Below are positions 36,963-46,417 of a stretch of 64,000 nucleotides of DNA, in pieces. Source of the stretch: Streptosporangium brasiliense. GTDB lineage: Bacteria > Actinomycetota > Actinomycetes > Streptosporangiales > Streptosporangiaceae. Below the pieces are notes generated by a model that was not told the DNA's origin, ran no database searches, and saw only the letters and a list, made by a program, of their open reading frames with translations. The stretch is from contig NZ_JAUSRB010000001.1 in assembly GCF_030811595.1 (NCBI RefSeq), positions 620,001 through 684,000 of the forward strand, written 5' to 3'. Every line of letters starts with the position of its first letter. The stretch's first letter is position 1. The position numbers and the translations under genes were made by a program.

Positions 36963-37670
36963 CTACTCCCAGCGGAAGAGCCTGGCCGCGACCGCGCCGA
37001 CGGCCAGGGCGTATCCCGCCATCACGCAGATGAGCAGGGGCTGCGCCGCGGCCCCGGCCCAGGCGTCGTGGACGGCCTGGCGGAAGGCTCCGAGCGGGGT
37101 GAACTCCCCGATGCGGGCCAGCACGGCGGGCATCATCTCCTTAGGCTGCATCAGCCCGCCCAGAAAGGCCAGCGGGAAGTACAGCAGCACGCCGACGCCG
37201 TTGGCGACGCGGCCGCTCGGCGCCAGTGCGGCGATCACCAGGCCGATGGAGAAGACCGACGCGACGCCCAGGACGAAGGTCAGCAGGAACTGCGCGGGCC
37301 GGGCGGGCGCGGTGGCGCCGAGGAAGGCCAGCGCCATCCCCATGAGCAGCGCGGCGGCGACGGCCGCGAACGCCGTCTGGAGGACCAGTTGCACGGTCAG
37401 CATCGTCACCGGCCGGACCGGGGTGGTCGACAGCCGCCGCAGGATCCCTCTCTCACGGTAGGTGGCCAGAGTCGTCGGCACCATGTACAGGCCCACCAGC
37501 CCGATGGCGATCGTCAACGTCATCGTGGGGAGCACGGTGTCGCCGGGCGAACTGGTGGAACTGAAGACCAGCAGGATGAAGAGCGGGACGATGAGAGTGA
37601 AGATCGAACCCGGGTCGCGGAGCAGCAGCTTGGTCTCCACCAGGGTGAGCTTGGGAAAGCCGGTCATCAT
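36963..37670 (-). CDS. ABC-2 type exporter permease
   Basis: A 235-residue permease with about six membrane helices (DPGSIFTLIVPLFILLVF, LTIAIGLVGLYMVPTTL, VASVFSIGLVIAAL). The motif RERGILRRLSTTPVRPVTML is the cytoplasmic coupling region typical of drug/antibiotic-type ABC-2 exporters. It pairs with the ATPase gene 7 nt upstream; GAGGAG precedes the start (ATG ATG doublet). The substrate is unknown. Confidence 0.9.
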   Translation of the reverse strand: MMTGFPKLTLVETKLLLRDPGSIFTLIVPLFILLVFSSTSSPGDTVLPTMTLTIAIGLVGLYMVPTTLATYRERGILRRLSTTPVRPVTMLTVQLVLQTAFAAVAAALLMGMALAFLGATAPARPAQFLLTFVLGVASVFSIGLVIAALAPSGRVANGVGVLLYFPLAFLGGLMQPKEMMPAVLARIGEFTPLGAFRQAVHDAWAGAAAQPLLICVMAGYALAVGAVAARLFRWE

Positions 37671-37677
37671 GATCTCC

Positions 37678-38586
37678 TCAGGCTTCGAAGGGGCGGCCGG
37701 TCAGCGCGATGAACGCGTCGTCGAGCGTGCGCTGGTCCATGCGCAGGTCCGCCACCAGGACATGGTCACGGGCCAGCGCGGCGGTCACCGTGCCGGCGAA
37801 GTCACCGGTGCCGGAGACGACGACCTGCCCGCCGGACCGGGTCACCGACACGACCCCCGGCAGGTCCGCCAGCAGGCCGGTGTCGAACTCGGCCATCGGC
37901 CGGAACCGCATCTCGTGCTCGGTGTCGACCCGGGCGATCAGGCCGGCCGGGGTGTCGACGGCGACGATCCGCCCGCGGTCGAAGACCGCCACCCGGTCGC
38001 AGAGCTCCTCCACCTCGTCCATGAAGTGGCTGACCAGGACCACCGTCACCCCGGTGGCGCGGATCTCCTGGATCAGCTTCCAGGTGGTGCGCCGGGCCTG
38101 CGGGTCCAGGCCGGTGGTGAGCTCGTCGAGGAAGGCCACGCGGGGGTTGCCGACCAGGGCCAGCGCGATGAAGAGCCGCTGCTGCTGGCCGCCCGACAGT
38201 TTCCCGAACCTCGCGCCGCGCTTGTCGGCCAGCCCCCACCGCTCCAGCAGCGTCCGCCAGTCGAGCGGATCACGGTAGAAGGAGGCGTACAGCTCCAGCG
38301 CCTCCCACACCTTGATGTTCTCGGGCAGCTGGGTCTGCTGGAGCTGCACGCCGATCTGCCGGTGCAGCCGGTCGCCGTCCCCGACCGGGTCCAGCCCCAG
38401 CACCCGGATCGACCCCCCGTCCGGCCGCCTCAGCCCCTCCACGCACTCCACCGCGGTGGTCTTGCCCGCCCCGTTGGGCCCGAGGATGCCGAAGATCTCG
38501 CCCTCTTCCACCGAGAAGGACACCCCCGACAGGGCCGTGTGCTTCCCATAGCGTTTGACCAGGTCGTTCACCTCGATGATTGCCAT
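37678..38586 (-). CDS. ABC exporter ATP-binding protein (DrrA-like)
   Basis: A 302-residue ABC ATPase with GPNGAGKTT, the Q-loop, signature LSGGQQQR and FLDELTTGLDPQARR. About 80 C-terminal residues after the ABC core are typical of DrrA-type drug exporters. ATG 38586 (MAIIEVNDLVKRYG) is chosen; the frame extends upstream through a palindrome without conservation. CACGAT lies exactly 6 nt before the ATG. It leads the exporter/two-component operon that ends at 35077. Confidence 0.92.
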   Translation of the reverse strand: MAIIEVNDLVKRYGKHTALSGVSFSVEEGEIFGILGPNGAGKTTAVECVEGLRRPDGGSIRVLGLDPVGDGDRLHRQIGVQLQQTQLPENIKVWEALELYASFYRDPLDWRTLLERWGLADKRGARFGKLSGGQQQRLFIALALVGNPRVAFLDELTTGLDPQARRTTWKLIQEIRATGVTVVLVSHFMDEVEELCDRVAVFDRGRIVAVDTPAGLIARVDTEHEMRFRPMAEFDTGLLADLPGVVSVTRSGGQVVVSGTGDFAGTVTAALARDHVLVADLRMDQRTLDDAFIALTGRPFEA

Positions 38587-38592
38587 GGGCCA

Positions 38593-38598
38593 ATCGTG
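38593..38598 (-). promoter_or_regulatory. Putative -10 hexamer of the exporter/two-component operon
   Basis: CACGAT on the minus strand, 6 nt before ATG 38586 (leaderless). Confidence 0.35.
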
Positions 38599-38656
38599 GT
38601 CCCCGAGGGTGCCCGCGCGGATCGCCCGGCCGGCCATGACCGGAGCCGTACGCGGT

Positions 38657-38696
38657 CGATGTCCCGCATCCACCGATCGGTGGATGCGGGACATCG
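38657..38696. promoter_or_regulatory. Perfect 40-bp palindrome upstream of the exporter operon
   Basis: CGATGTCCCGCATCCACCGA (38657-38676) is followed at once by its exact reverse complement (38677-38696), with no spacer. It lies 59-98 bp upstream of the predicted exporter -10 and 77 bp beyond the iclR stop. With no loop it suits a DNA operator better than a terminator, though an RNA hairpin with a 4-nt loop is also possible. Confidence 0.6.
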
Positions 38697-38772
38697 GACC
38701 CGGCCGTCCCCTCCCGCCCGGGTCCCGCGGCCCGCTCCCGCCGGGCGGGCCCGGTCCGCCGGGCCGGGGGCC

Positions 38773-39513
38773 TCAGAAGCTCAGCTCGGAGCCGAAGTCA
38801 TGCGCGATCTTCCGCATGTCCCTGGCGAGGTCCTCCCGGTCGAGCGCGTCGATCCGTTCGGCCGGACCCGACACCGACATCGCGGCGACCATCCGCGAGC
38901 CGTCGTGCACCCCCACGGCCAGGCAGTGCACGCCGAACTCCTCCTCGCCCAGGTCCATCGCGTATCCCTGCTCCCGCACGCGCCCCAGCTCGGCGAGCAT
39001 GCCGGGCAGGTCGGTGATCGTGCCGGCGGTCCGCCGGGGCATGCCGGTCCGCTCGACGAGCGCGGCCACCTCGGTGTCCGGGCGCCCGGCCATCAGGACC
39101 TTCCCCACCGCGGTGCTGTGCGGCAGCACCCGCCTGCCGACCTCGGCGAACATCCGCAGCCGCCGCGGCGAGGGGACCTGGGCGACGTAGACGACGAAGT
39201 CGCCCTCCAGCACCGCCAGGTTGGCCGTCTCACCGGACAGCTCGACCATCTTCGTCAGGTACGGCTGCGCCCGGACACCGACCATCCGCTCGGCGACCCC
39301 GCTGAGCCGTACCAGGGCGCCGCCCAGCGCGTAACGGCGGTCCGACTCCTGACGCACGTACCCCCGGTCGAGCAGCGTGCGCAGCAGCCGGTGGATCGTC
39401 CCGTACGGCAGGCCGGTGCCGGCCGCGATCTCCGACAGCCCGGCCTGCCCGCCCCGCTCCGCGAGGGCCTCCAGCACGTCCAGCGCCCGGTCGACCGACT
39501 GCACCCCACTCAT
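38773..39513 (-). CDS. IclR family transcriptional regulator
   Basis: A 246-residue regulator: an N-terminal winged helix (SVDRALDVLEALAERGGQAG, GLPYGTIHRLLRTLLDRGYV) and a C-terminal effector domain (RRVLPHSTAVGKVLMAG, FGVHCLAVGVHDG, AAMSVSGPAERI). Members such as AllR and IclR sense glyoxylate or related acids. It lies 88 bp behind glcF on the same strand and next to malate synthase, so it is the likely regulator of glyoxylate metabolism here. AGGAGG precedes ATG 39513. Confidence 0.92.
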   Translation of the reverse strand: MSGVQSVDRALDVLEALAERGGQAGLSEIAAGTGLPYGTIHRLLRTLLDRGYVRQESDRRYALGGALVRLSGVAERMVGVRAQPYLTKMVELSGETANLAVLEGDFVVYVAQVPSPRRLRMFAEVGRRVLPHSTAVGKVLMAGRPDTEVAALVERTGMPRRTAGTITDLPGMLAELGRVREQGYAMDLGEEEFGVHCLAVGVHDGSRMVAAMSVSGPAERIDALDREDLARDMRKIAHDFGSELSF

Positions 39514-39601
39514 GCGACCTCCTCGCCCGGCGGCTCGGAGTCCGCGTCCGCGGACGTCCCGTGCCCTCTGATCCGCTCGCTGCGCGCTCTGATCCGCCGG
39601 C

Positions 39602-40840
39602 TCATGGCACCGCCGGCAGGCCGCGCAGGGAGGCGTCCAGGACCTGGGCGACGTGCGCGACGGGGATCGCCGCCGCTCCCCGGCGGCGGATCGCCGAGGT
39701 GATCTGCATGGTGCACCCGGGGTTGGCCGAGACCAGCAGGTCGGCGCCGGTGGCCAGCACCCGCTCCGCCTTGCGGTCTCCGAGCTCCCGGGCGGCCTCG
39801 GGCTGGAAGAGATTGTAGGTTCCCGCGGAACCGCAGCAGATGGCTGACTCGGCGATCTCTCTCAACTCCAGATCGGGGATGGCGGTGAGCAGTTGACGGG
39901 GTTGGGATCGTATCCCCTGCGCGTGGGCCAGGTGACAGGCGTCGTGGTAGGCCACCGTGAGCGGCAGGGGGTGCCGCCGCGCCGCGGGGCCCAGCTCGGC
40001 GAGGTATTCCGTCAGGTCGACGGTCCGGATCGCCCGGGCCCGGTCCGCCCACCCGCCTTCCAGGATCTCGGCGTACTCCTTCATGGTCGACCCGCAGCCC
40101 GCCGCGTTGACCACGACCGTGTCCACGCCCGCCCGCTCGAAGGTGGCGATCGTCCGCCTGGCGAACCGCTCCGCCTGCCCCTGCTGCCCGGAGTGCAGCG
40201 ACAGCGCCCCGCAGCAGCCCTGCGAGGGAGGGATGACCACCTCGCATCCCTCCAGCGCGAGCACCCGGGCCGTGGCCGCGTTGACCTGGGGGAAGAACTC
40301 GCCCTGCACGCATCCGGTGAGCATCCCGACCGTGGCCCTGCGCCTGCCCCTCGCCTCGACCCTGCGGGGCAGCCGCACCCTCGCCGGGACCGGGGGAGCG
40401 AGGTCGGCCATCGCCGCCAGGGACGGGTTGATCCGCTCCAGCCTCGGGGCGATCCTGCGGCGCAGCCCCGCGCTGAGCCGCAGCGGCAGCCGCATCGCCC
40501 GCAGCCGCCGGGGATAGGGGAAGAGCTGGAAGACCAGGGCGCGCAGCGCCCGGTCGTCCGGCCGCCGGACGTGCGTCCGCTCCACCTCGGCCCGGGTCTG
40601 CTCGATCAGCCGGTCGTATCTGACCCCCGAGGGGCAGGCCGTCACGCACGCCATGCACCCCAGGCAGGCGTCGAAGTGCCCGGCCATCTCCGGCGTCAGC
40701 GGCGTGCCCTCGACATGCTGCTTCATCAGGTGGATCCGGCCGCGCGGGGAGTCCATCTCCTCGCCCCACAGGACGTATGTCGGGCACGTGGGCAGGCAGA
40801 ACCCGCAGTGCACGCAGTCGTTGATCAGCTCGGGGTCCAT
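39602..40840 (-). CDS. glcF: Glycolate oxidase iron-sulfur subunit
   Basis: A 412-residue subunit that passes electrons from the flavin subunits to the quinone pool. Two 4Fe-4S motifs are present: CVHCGFCLPTCPTY and CLGCMACVTACPSG. Two cysteine-rich CCG domains follow (SQGCCGALSLHSGQQ, ICCGSAGTYNLFQPE). It starts one nucleotide after the glcE stop, so translation is coupled. Closely related lactate-oxidation proteins exist, but the glcDEF order and aceB next door favour glycolate. Confidence 0.92.
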   Translation of the reverse strand: MDPELINDCVHCGFCLPTCPTYVLWGEEMDSPRGRIHLMKQHVEGTPLTPEMAGHFDACLGCMACVTACPSGVRYDRLIEQTRAEVERTHVRRPDDRALRALVFQLFPYPRRLRAMRLPLRLSAGLRRRIAPRLERINPSLAAMADLAPPVPARVRLPRRVEARGRRRATVGMLTGCVQGEFFPQVNAATARVLALEGCEVVIPPSQGCCGALSLHSGQQGQAERFARRTIATFERAGVDTVVVNAAGCGSTMKEYAEILEGGWADRARAIRTVDLTEYLAELGPAARRHPLPLTVAYHDACHLAHAQGIRSQPRQLLTAIPDLELREIAESAICCGSAGTYNLFQPEAARELGDRKAERVLATGADLLVSANPGCTMQITSAIRRRGAAAIPVAHVAQVLDASLRGLPAVP

Positions 40841-40841
40841 G

Positions 40842-42128
40842 TCAGATCCCTCCCACCGACCGGCCGGGAGACATCCTCCGGCCGGGGTCGAACCGTTCCT
40901 TGACCCGCCGCATGAGCGGCAGCGCGCTCACCGGGCCCCAGCGGTCCACCCGGCGCGCGAGCCCGTACGGCGCGGCGAGCACGGTCAGCCCGCCGCCGAG
41001 GGGGCCGAGGCCGTCGCGTACGGACGACACGAACCCCGCGAACGCCGAGCCCTCGACGTCCGGAGGCAGGGCGATCTGGAGGATCCCCGACGCCACCGAT
41101 CCGCGCACCCGCGCGGGCGGCCCGTGCGCCGCGACCGTCCGCAGCGCGTCGCCCACGCGGGCGGGCCGGACCCGCAGCTCCAGCAGCGGCTCGTCGCCGG
41201 GCAGCGTCCCCCACCAGCCGGGCGGGCGGTCGGCGACCCGTGCGGTGCCGTACTCACCCATCAGGGCCCGTACGGCCTGCGCCCGGTCCCCGGCCGCGCT
41301 CCCCTCGACCAGGGCGGCCACGGTGGGCGCGTCCCGGAGGTCGGGCCAGTCCAGCTCGATCGCGCTCGGCTCGGCCTGGGAGGCCGCGAGTTCGAGGGCG
41401 AGCGCGTCCACGCCGGGGAGGGGGCCGGGCCGGCCGTCGCCGTCCGGGGGGCCGGGAGCGGGCATCCGGACGGTGATCCAGCGGCGGTCGCCGGGGATCG
41501 GGTGGAGGCGGAAGGCGGCCTCGGTGATGACGCCGAGCGTGCCGTAGGAGCCGGTGAACAGCTTGCCCAGGTCGTAGCCGGCGACGTTCTTGACGACCCT
41601 GCCGCCGGATCTGGCGACCGTGCCGTCCGCCAGCACGACCGTGACGCCGATCAGCAGATCGCGGGCCGTGCCGTAGCGGAACCTGCGGGGGCCGGCGGTG
41701 GCGGTGGCGAGCACGCCGCCGACCGTGGCGCCGGCGAGCGGGACGTCGAGGGAGAGCTCCTGCCCCCTGGCGGCGAGGGTCTCGGCCAGCGAGTCCGTGG
41801 TCACGCCCGCCTGGACGCGGACGACGAGGTCGCCGGAGGCGTGTTCGAGCACCTGGTTCAGGCCGCAGGTGTCGAGCAGCAGGTCGCAGCGCTCCGGCGG
41901 GGGACCCCAGTGCAGTTTGGTGCCGCCGCCGACCGGGACCACGGCGAGATCGTGCTCGGCCGACAGGCGCGTCAGCGCGGCGACCTCCTCGGTGGTTCCG
42001 GGCAGCGCCACCCAGCGGGGCAGGACCCCGGCCACGGCGTCGCCCGGCCCGGCCCGCCGGACCGTCACGCCTGTCTCGCGCAGCGCGTCCGTCAGAGGGG
42101 CCGCGCCCGTCCCGTGCAAGGCGTCCAT
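40842..42128 (-). CDS. glcE: Glycolate oxidase FAD-binding subunit
   Basis: A 428-residue FAD-binding type 4 protein. VVPVGGGTKLHWGPPP is the phosphate-binding loop, VQAGVTTDSLAETLAARGQE and GARFRYGTARDLLIG-type stretches belong to the FAD domain, and NVAGYDLGKLFTGSYGTLG is highly conserved. With GlcD and GlcF it forms membrane-associated glycolate dehydrogenase. ATG 42128 shares its A with the glcD stop (TGATG). The C-terminal half is more divergent, as usual for GlcE. Confidence 0.9.
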   Translation of the reverse strand: MDALHGTGAAPLTDALRETGVTVRRAGPGDAVAGVLPRWVALPGTTEEVAALTRLSAEHDLAVVPVGGGTKLHWGPPPERCDLLLDTCGLNQVLEHASGDLVVRVQAGVTTDSLAETLAARGQELSLDVPLAGATVGGVLATATAGPRRFRYGTARDLLIGVTVVLADGTVARSGGRVVKNVAGYDLGKLFTGSYGTLGVITEAAFRLHPIPGDRRWITVRMPAPGPPDGDGRPGPLPGVDALALELAASQAEPSAIELDWPDLRDAPTVAALVEGSAAGDRAQAVRALMGEYGTARVADRPPGWWGTLPGDEPLLELRVRPARVGDALRTVAAHGPPARVRGSVASGILQIALPPDVEGSAFAGFVSSVRDGLGPLGGGLTVLAAPYGLARRVDRWGPVSALPLMRRVKERFDPGRRMSPGRSVGGI

Positions 42129-43585
42129 CAGAACTGTTCCGCCTGTCCTGACTCGACCAGCGGGTGCACGCCCTTGCGGACTCCCGGGACCTCGCCGCAC
42201 AGGCGCGGGGTGGGGAAGACCTTGCCCGGGTTCGACAGGCCGCGGGGGTCGAAGGCGCAGCGCACCAGCTGCATGGTGTCGAGATCGTCGTCGGAGAACA
42301 TTTTTGTCATATATCGCGACTTGTCCACGCCGACACCGTGTTCGCCGGTGATGGATCCGCCGTGCTCGACGCAGAGGTCGAGGATCCTCCCCGAGACCAG
42401 CGCGGCCCGCTCGCCCGCGCCGGGCTCCGCGTCGTCGAACAGCACCAGCGGATGCAGGTTGCCGTCACCGGCGTGGAAGACGTTGGCCACCCGGATGCCG
42501 TACTCGCGCGACAGCCGGTCGATGCTCGCCAGCACCTCCGGCAGCGCGGTCCTGGGCACGACCCCGTCCTGCACGATGTAGGCGGGGCTGATCCGGCCCA
42601 CCGCGGCGAAGGCCGACTTGCGGCCCTTCCAGATCGCGGCCCGCTCCACCGGGTCGGCGGCGACCCGCAGCTCGAACGCGCCGCTCTCCCGGCAGATCCG
42701 GGTCACCTCGCCGAACTGGTGCGCGACCTCCGCGGCGGGGCCGTCCAGCTCCACGATGAGCACCGCCCCGGCGCCCTCGGGGTAGGCGCAGGCCACAGCC
42801 GCCTCGGCCGCCTCGATCGCCAGGGCGTCCATCATCTCGATCGCGGCCGGCAGGATGCCGCCGCCGATGATGGCCGACACCGCCTGGCCGCCCCGCTCGA
42901 TGCCGTCGAACGCCGCGAGCAGGGTCGTCACGGTCTCCGGGGCCCGCGTCAGCCGTACGGTGACCTTGGTGGCGATGCCGAGCGTGCCCTCCGAGCCGAC
43001 GAAGGCGCCCAGCAGGTCGTAGCCGGGGTCGGCGTCCGACAGCTCGACGATGTCGCCGTCGGGGGTGACGACCTCCAGGGCGAGCACGTGGTTGACCGTG
43101 AAGCCGTACTTCAGGCAGTGCGCGCCGCCGGAGTTCTCCGCGACGTTGCCGCCGATGGAGCAGACCTGCTGGCTGGAGGGGTCGGGCGCGTAGTAGTAGC
43201 CCTGGTCGCGGACCGCCTCGGTGATCGCCAGGTTGGTGACGCCCGGCTCCACCACGGCCCGCCGGTCCGCCAGGTCGATCGAGAGGATCCGCCGCATCTT
43301 CGAGGTGACGATCAGCACCCCGTCGGTCCGCGGCAGCGCCCCGCCCGACAGCCCCGTCCCCGCGCCCCTGGCCACGAACGGCACGCCGTGGTCGTTGCAG
43401 AGCCGTACCACGGCCGCGATCTGCTCGGCGGTCTCCGGCAGCACGACGACGCCGGGCGTGGCCCGGTGATGGGTCAGCCCGTCGCACTCATAGGTGCGCA
43501 GCCGCACCGGATCGGTGATCACCGCTCCGTGGCCGAGCACCTCCAGCAGGCGCCCGGCCAGTCCGTCGAGTGTCTTCGTCCCCAT
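42128..43585 (-). CDS. glcD: Glycolate oxidase FAD-linked catalytic subunit
   Basis: A 485-residue flavoprotein oxidising glycolate to glyoxylate. ARGAGTGLSGGALP is the FAD loop and CSIGGNVAENSGGAHCLKYG the second FAD contact. The C-terminal domain has NVFHAGDGNLHPL and GSITGEHGVGVDK, the standard active-site blocks. GGAGGAGG precedes ATG 43585, but its 5' part can pair in a leader hairpin. It starts the unit glcD-glcE-glcF-iclR, separated from aceB by a strong terminator. Confidence 0.94.
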   Translation of the reverse strand: MGTKTLDGLAGRLLEVLGHGAVITDPVRLRTYECDGLTHHRATPGVVVLPETAEQIAAVVRLCNDHGVPFVARGAGTGLSGGALPRTDGVLIVTSKMRRILSIDLADRRAVVEPGVTNLAITEAVRDQGYYYAPDPSSQQVCSIGGNVAENSGGAHCLKYGFTVNHVLALEVVTPDGDIVELSDADPGYDLLGAFVGSEGTLGIATKVTVRLTRAPETVTTLLAAFDGIERGGQAVSAIIGGGILPAAIEMMDALAIEAAEAAVACAYPEGAGAVLIVELDGPAAEVAHQFGEVTRICRESGAFELRVAADPVERAAIWKGRKSAFAAVGRISPAYIVQDGVVPRTALPEVLASIDRLSREYGIRVANVFHAGDGNLHPLVLFDDAEPGAGERAALVSGRILDLCVEHGGSITGEHGVGVDKSRYMTKMFSDDDLDTMQLVRCAFDPRGLSNPGKVFPTPRLCGEVPGVRKGVHPLVESGQAEQF

Positions 43586-43593
43586 CGTTCCTC

Positions 43594-43634
43594 CTCCCGC
43601 GTGCGCGGGAGCTGGGCAGTGCCCCTGCTCCCGC
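43594..43634 (-). promoter_or_regulatory. Mutually exclusive hairpins in the glcD leader
   Basis: In the mRNA, arm 1 GCGGGAGC (43634-43627), arm 2 GCTCCCGC (43612-43605) and arm 3 GCGGGAG (43600-43594) occur in order before the start codon. Arm 2 can pair with arm 1 (8 bp, around an inner GGGC/GCCC stem) or with arm 3 (7 bp, 4-nt loop). Pairing with arm 3 would bury the 5' part of the Shine-Dalgarno sequence, so the layout resembles a translational switch. Confidence 0.4.
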
Positions 43635-43715
43635 GGCCACCCGGTTGATCGAGGACAACATCCCTCTATGTCGCATTCTCGCTCAGGATCGGGGTGCCGG
43701 CGCCCCGATGACCGT

Positions 43716-43747
43716 GCCCGCCCCGGACCACCGGTCCAGGGGCGGGC
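43716..43747 (-). terminator. Intrinsic terminator of aceB
   Basis: GCCCGCCCC-GGACC (43716-43729) pairs with GGTCC-A-GGGGCGGGC (43733-43747): 14 base pairs with one bulged A and a 3-nt loop, 6 nt beyond the aceB stop. Confidence 0.8.
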
Positions 43748-43753
43748 GCGCTG

Positions 43754-45340
<1,587 letters not shown>

Positions 45341-45348
45341 GAGCTTCC

Positions 45349-45385
45349 TTTCCACATCATGGAAAAAAACTTCTGAATTGTGGAA
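45349..45385 (-). promoter_or_regulatory. Putative IclR-type operator at the aceB promoter
   Basis: TTTCCA-catca-TGGAAA (45349-45365) is a perfect dyad, and TTCCACA (45350-45356) is matched by TGTGGAA (45379-45385), a wider perfect dyad. IclR-family sites often carry TGGAA/TTCCA half-sites. The outer half-site lies where RNA should start if TAGCGT is the -10, so a bound repressor would block initiation. Confidence 0.5.
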
Positions 45386-45388
45386 TCG

Positions 45389-45394
45389 ACGCTA
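45389..45394 (-). promoter_or_regulatory. Putative aceB -10 hexamer
   Basis: TAGCGT on the minus strand, about 50 nt before ATG 45340; RNA would start near 45381, inside the operator-like dyad. Confidence 0.35.
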
Positions 45395-45490
45395 CTGGAT
45401 GGCCCCTTCCCGGTCAAAGACAGGGTCGGCTAAGGGCAGAGTCGGGGGAGTCCCTGATACGCCGGGGCCCCGCGCCCGGTCACAGTTGAG

Positions 45491-45535
45491 TCGACTCCCT
45501 CCGCGGAGGGGGACTCCCTCCGCGGAGGGAGTCGA
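45491..45535. promoter_or_regulatory. Nested double palindrome between aceB and the DUF4097 lipoprotein gene
   Basis: TCGACTCCCTCCGCGGAGGG (45491-45510) and its exact reverse complement (45516-45535) flank GGACT. Each 20-bp arm contains the smaller palindrome CCCTCCGCGGAGGG, and 45512-45533 is by itself a perfect 22-bp palindrome. It lies between divergent genes, so it is more likely an operator or repeat element than a terminator. Confidence 0.6.
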
Positions 45536-45589
45536 GAACGGATCGTGAGAGGGAGGCGGAATCCCTCCCCGGAGTTGAGGATTGGGCTC

Positions 45590-46285
45590 ATGAAGCAGAA
45601 CACGATCGTCGCGGGGGCGCTTCTGGGCTCGGTGCTCCTGCTGTCCGGTTGCCAGATGAACTTCGACTTCGGCAGGCAGGAGCAGGAGGTCGTCTCCTAC
45701 GACGTCACCGGCGACCTGAAAGTCCTGGACGCCCACACCGGATCCGGGGACATCGTGGTCACCGGGTCCGACCGCTCCGGCGCGCGGGTGACCGAGACGC
45801 TCCACTGGAGCGGAGACAGCGGCGACAGGCCCACGACCGAGCACCCCGTGGCCGGCGGGACGCTCTCGCTGCGCCACAAGTGCCCCAAGGGGAACTGCTC
45901 GGTCGACTACAGGATCGAGATCCCCAAGGGGCTCAGCGTCAAGCTGGACACCGGTTCGGGCAACCTCACGCTGCGCGGGCTGGCGGGCGAGGTGGAGGCC
46001 GACACCGGCTCCGGCACCGTCGAGGCCGGCACCCTGGGCTCCAAGCGCTTCACCGCCGAGACCGGCAGCGGCGAGGTCGAGGTGAAGTTCACCTCCGCGC
46101 CGGACCACGTCGAGGTCCGCACCGGCTCGGGCGGCGCCACGGTACGGCTGCCGCAGGGCCCCTACGACATCACCGCCGAGGCCGGCGCCGGTGAGAAGGT
46201 CGTCCAGGTCACCGACGACCCCTCCGCTCCCAGGACCGTCGTGGTGAGGACGGGTTCCGGGGACGCCAAGGTCCTGCCCTCCTGA
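45590..46285 (+). CDS. DUF4097-type beta-repeat lipoprotein
   Basis: A 231-residue secreted protein. The signal peptide ends in the lipobox LSGC with Cys21. The mature part is a beta-strand repeat of the DUF4097 type: short units ending in TGSG recur (DAHTGSGDIVVTG, LDTGSGNLTLRGL, ADTGSGTVEAGTL, ETGSGEVEVKF, RTGSGGATVRL), predicting a right-handed beta-helix or solenoid. The function is unknown; such proteins are often envelope-stress or adhesin-like. ATG 45590 starts the signal peptide. hflX follows on the same strand. Confidence 0.88.
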   Translation: MKQNTIVAGALLGSVLLLSGCQMNFDFGRQEQEVVSYDVTGDLKVLDAHTGSGDIVVTGSDRSGARVTETLHWSGDSGDRPTTEHPVAGGTLSLRHKCPKGNCSVDYRIEIPKGLSVKLDTGSGNLTLRGLAGEVEADTGSGTVEAGTLGSKRFTAETGSGEVEVKFTSAPDHVEVRTGSGGATVRLPQGPYDITAEAGAGEKVVQVTDDPSAPRTVVVRTGSGDAKVLPS

Positions 46286-46417
46286 GGACGCCGGCCCCGC
46301 CCCGGGTTCTCTGCCGAAAACGGTCGATAACCAGATGAGACGCGGGCGTTCACGTGGCACCATCGAAGGGAAGAGACCCGAGGGGTTCAGGCGTTCAACT
46401 CTTCGGAGAGGACGCAT

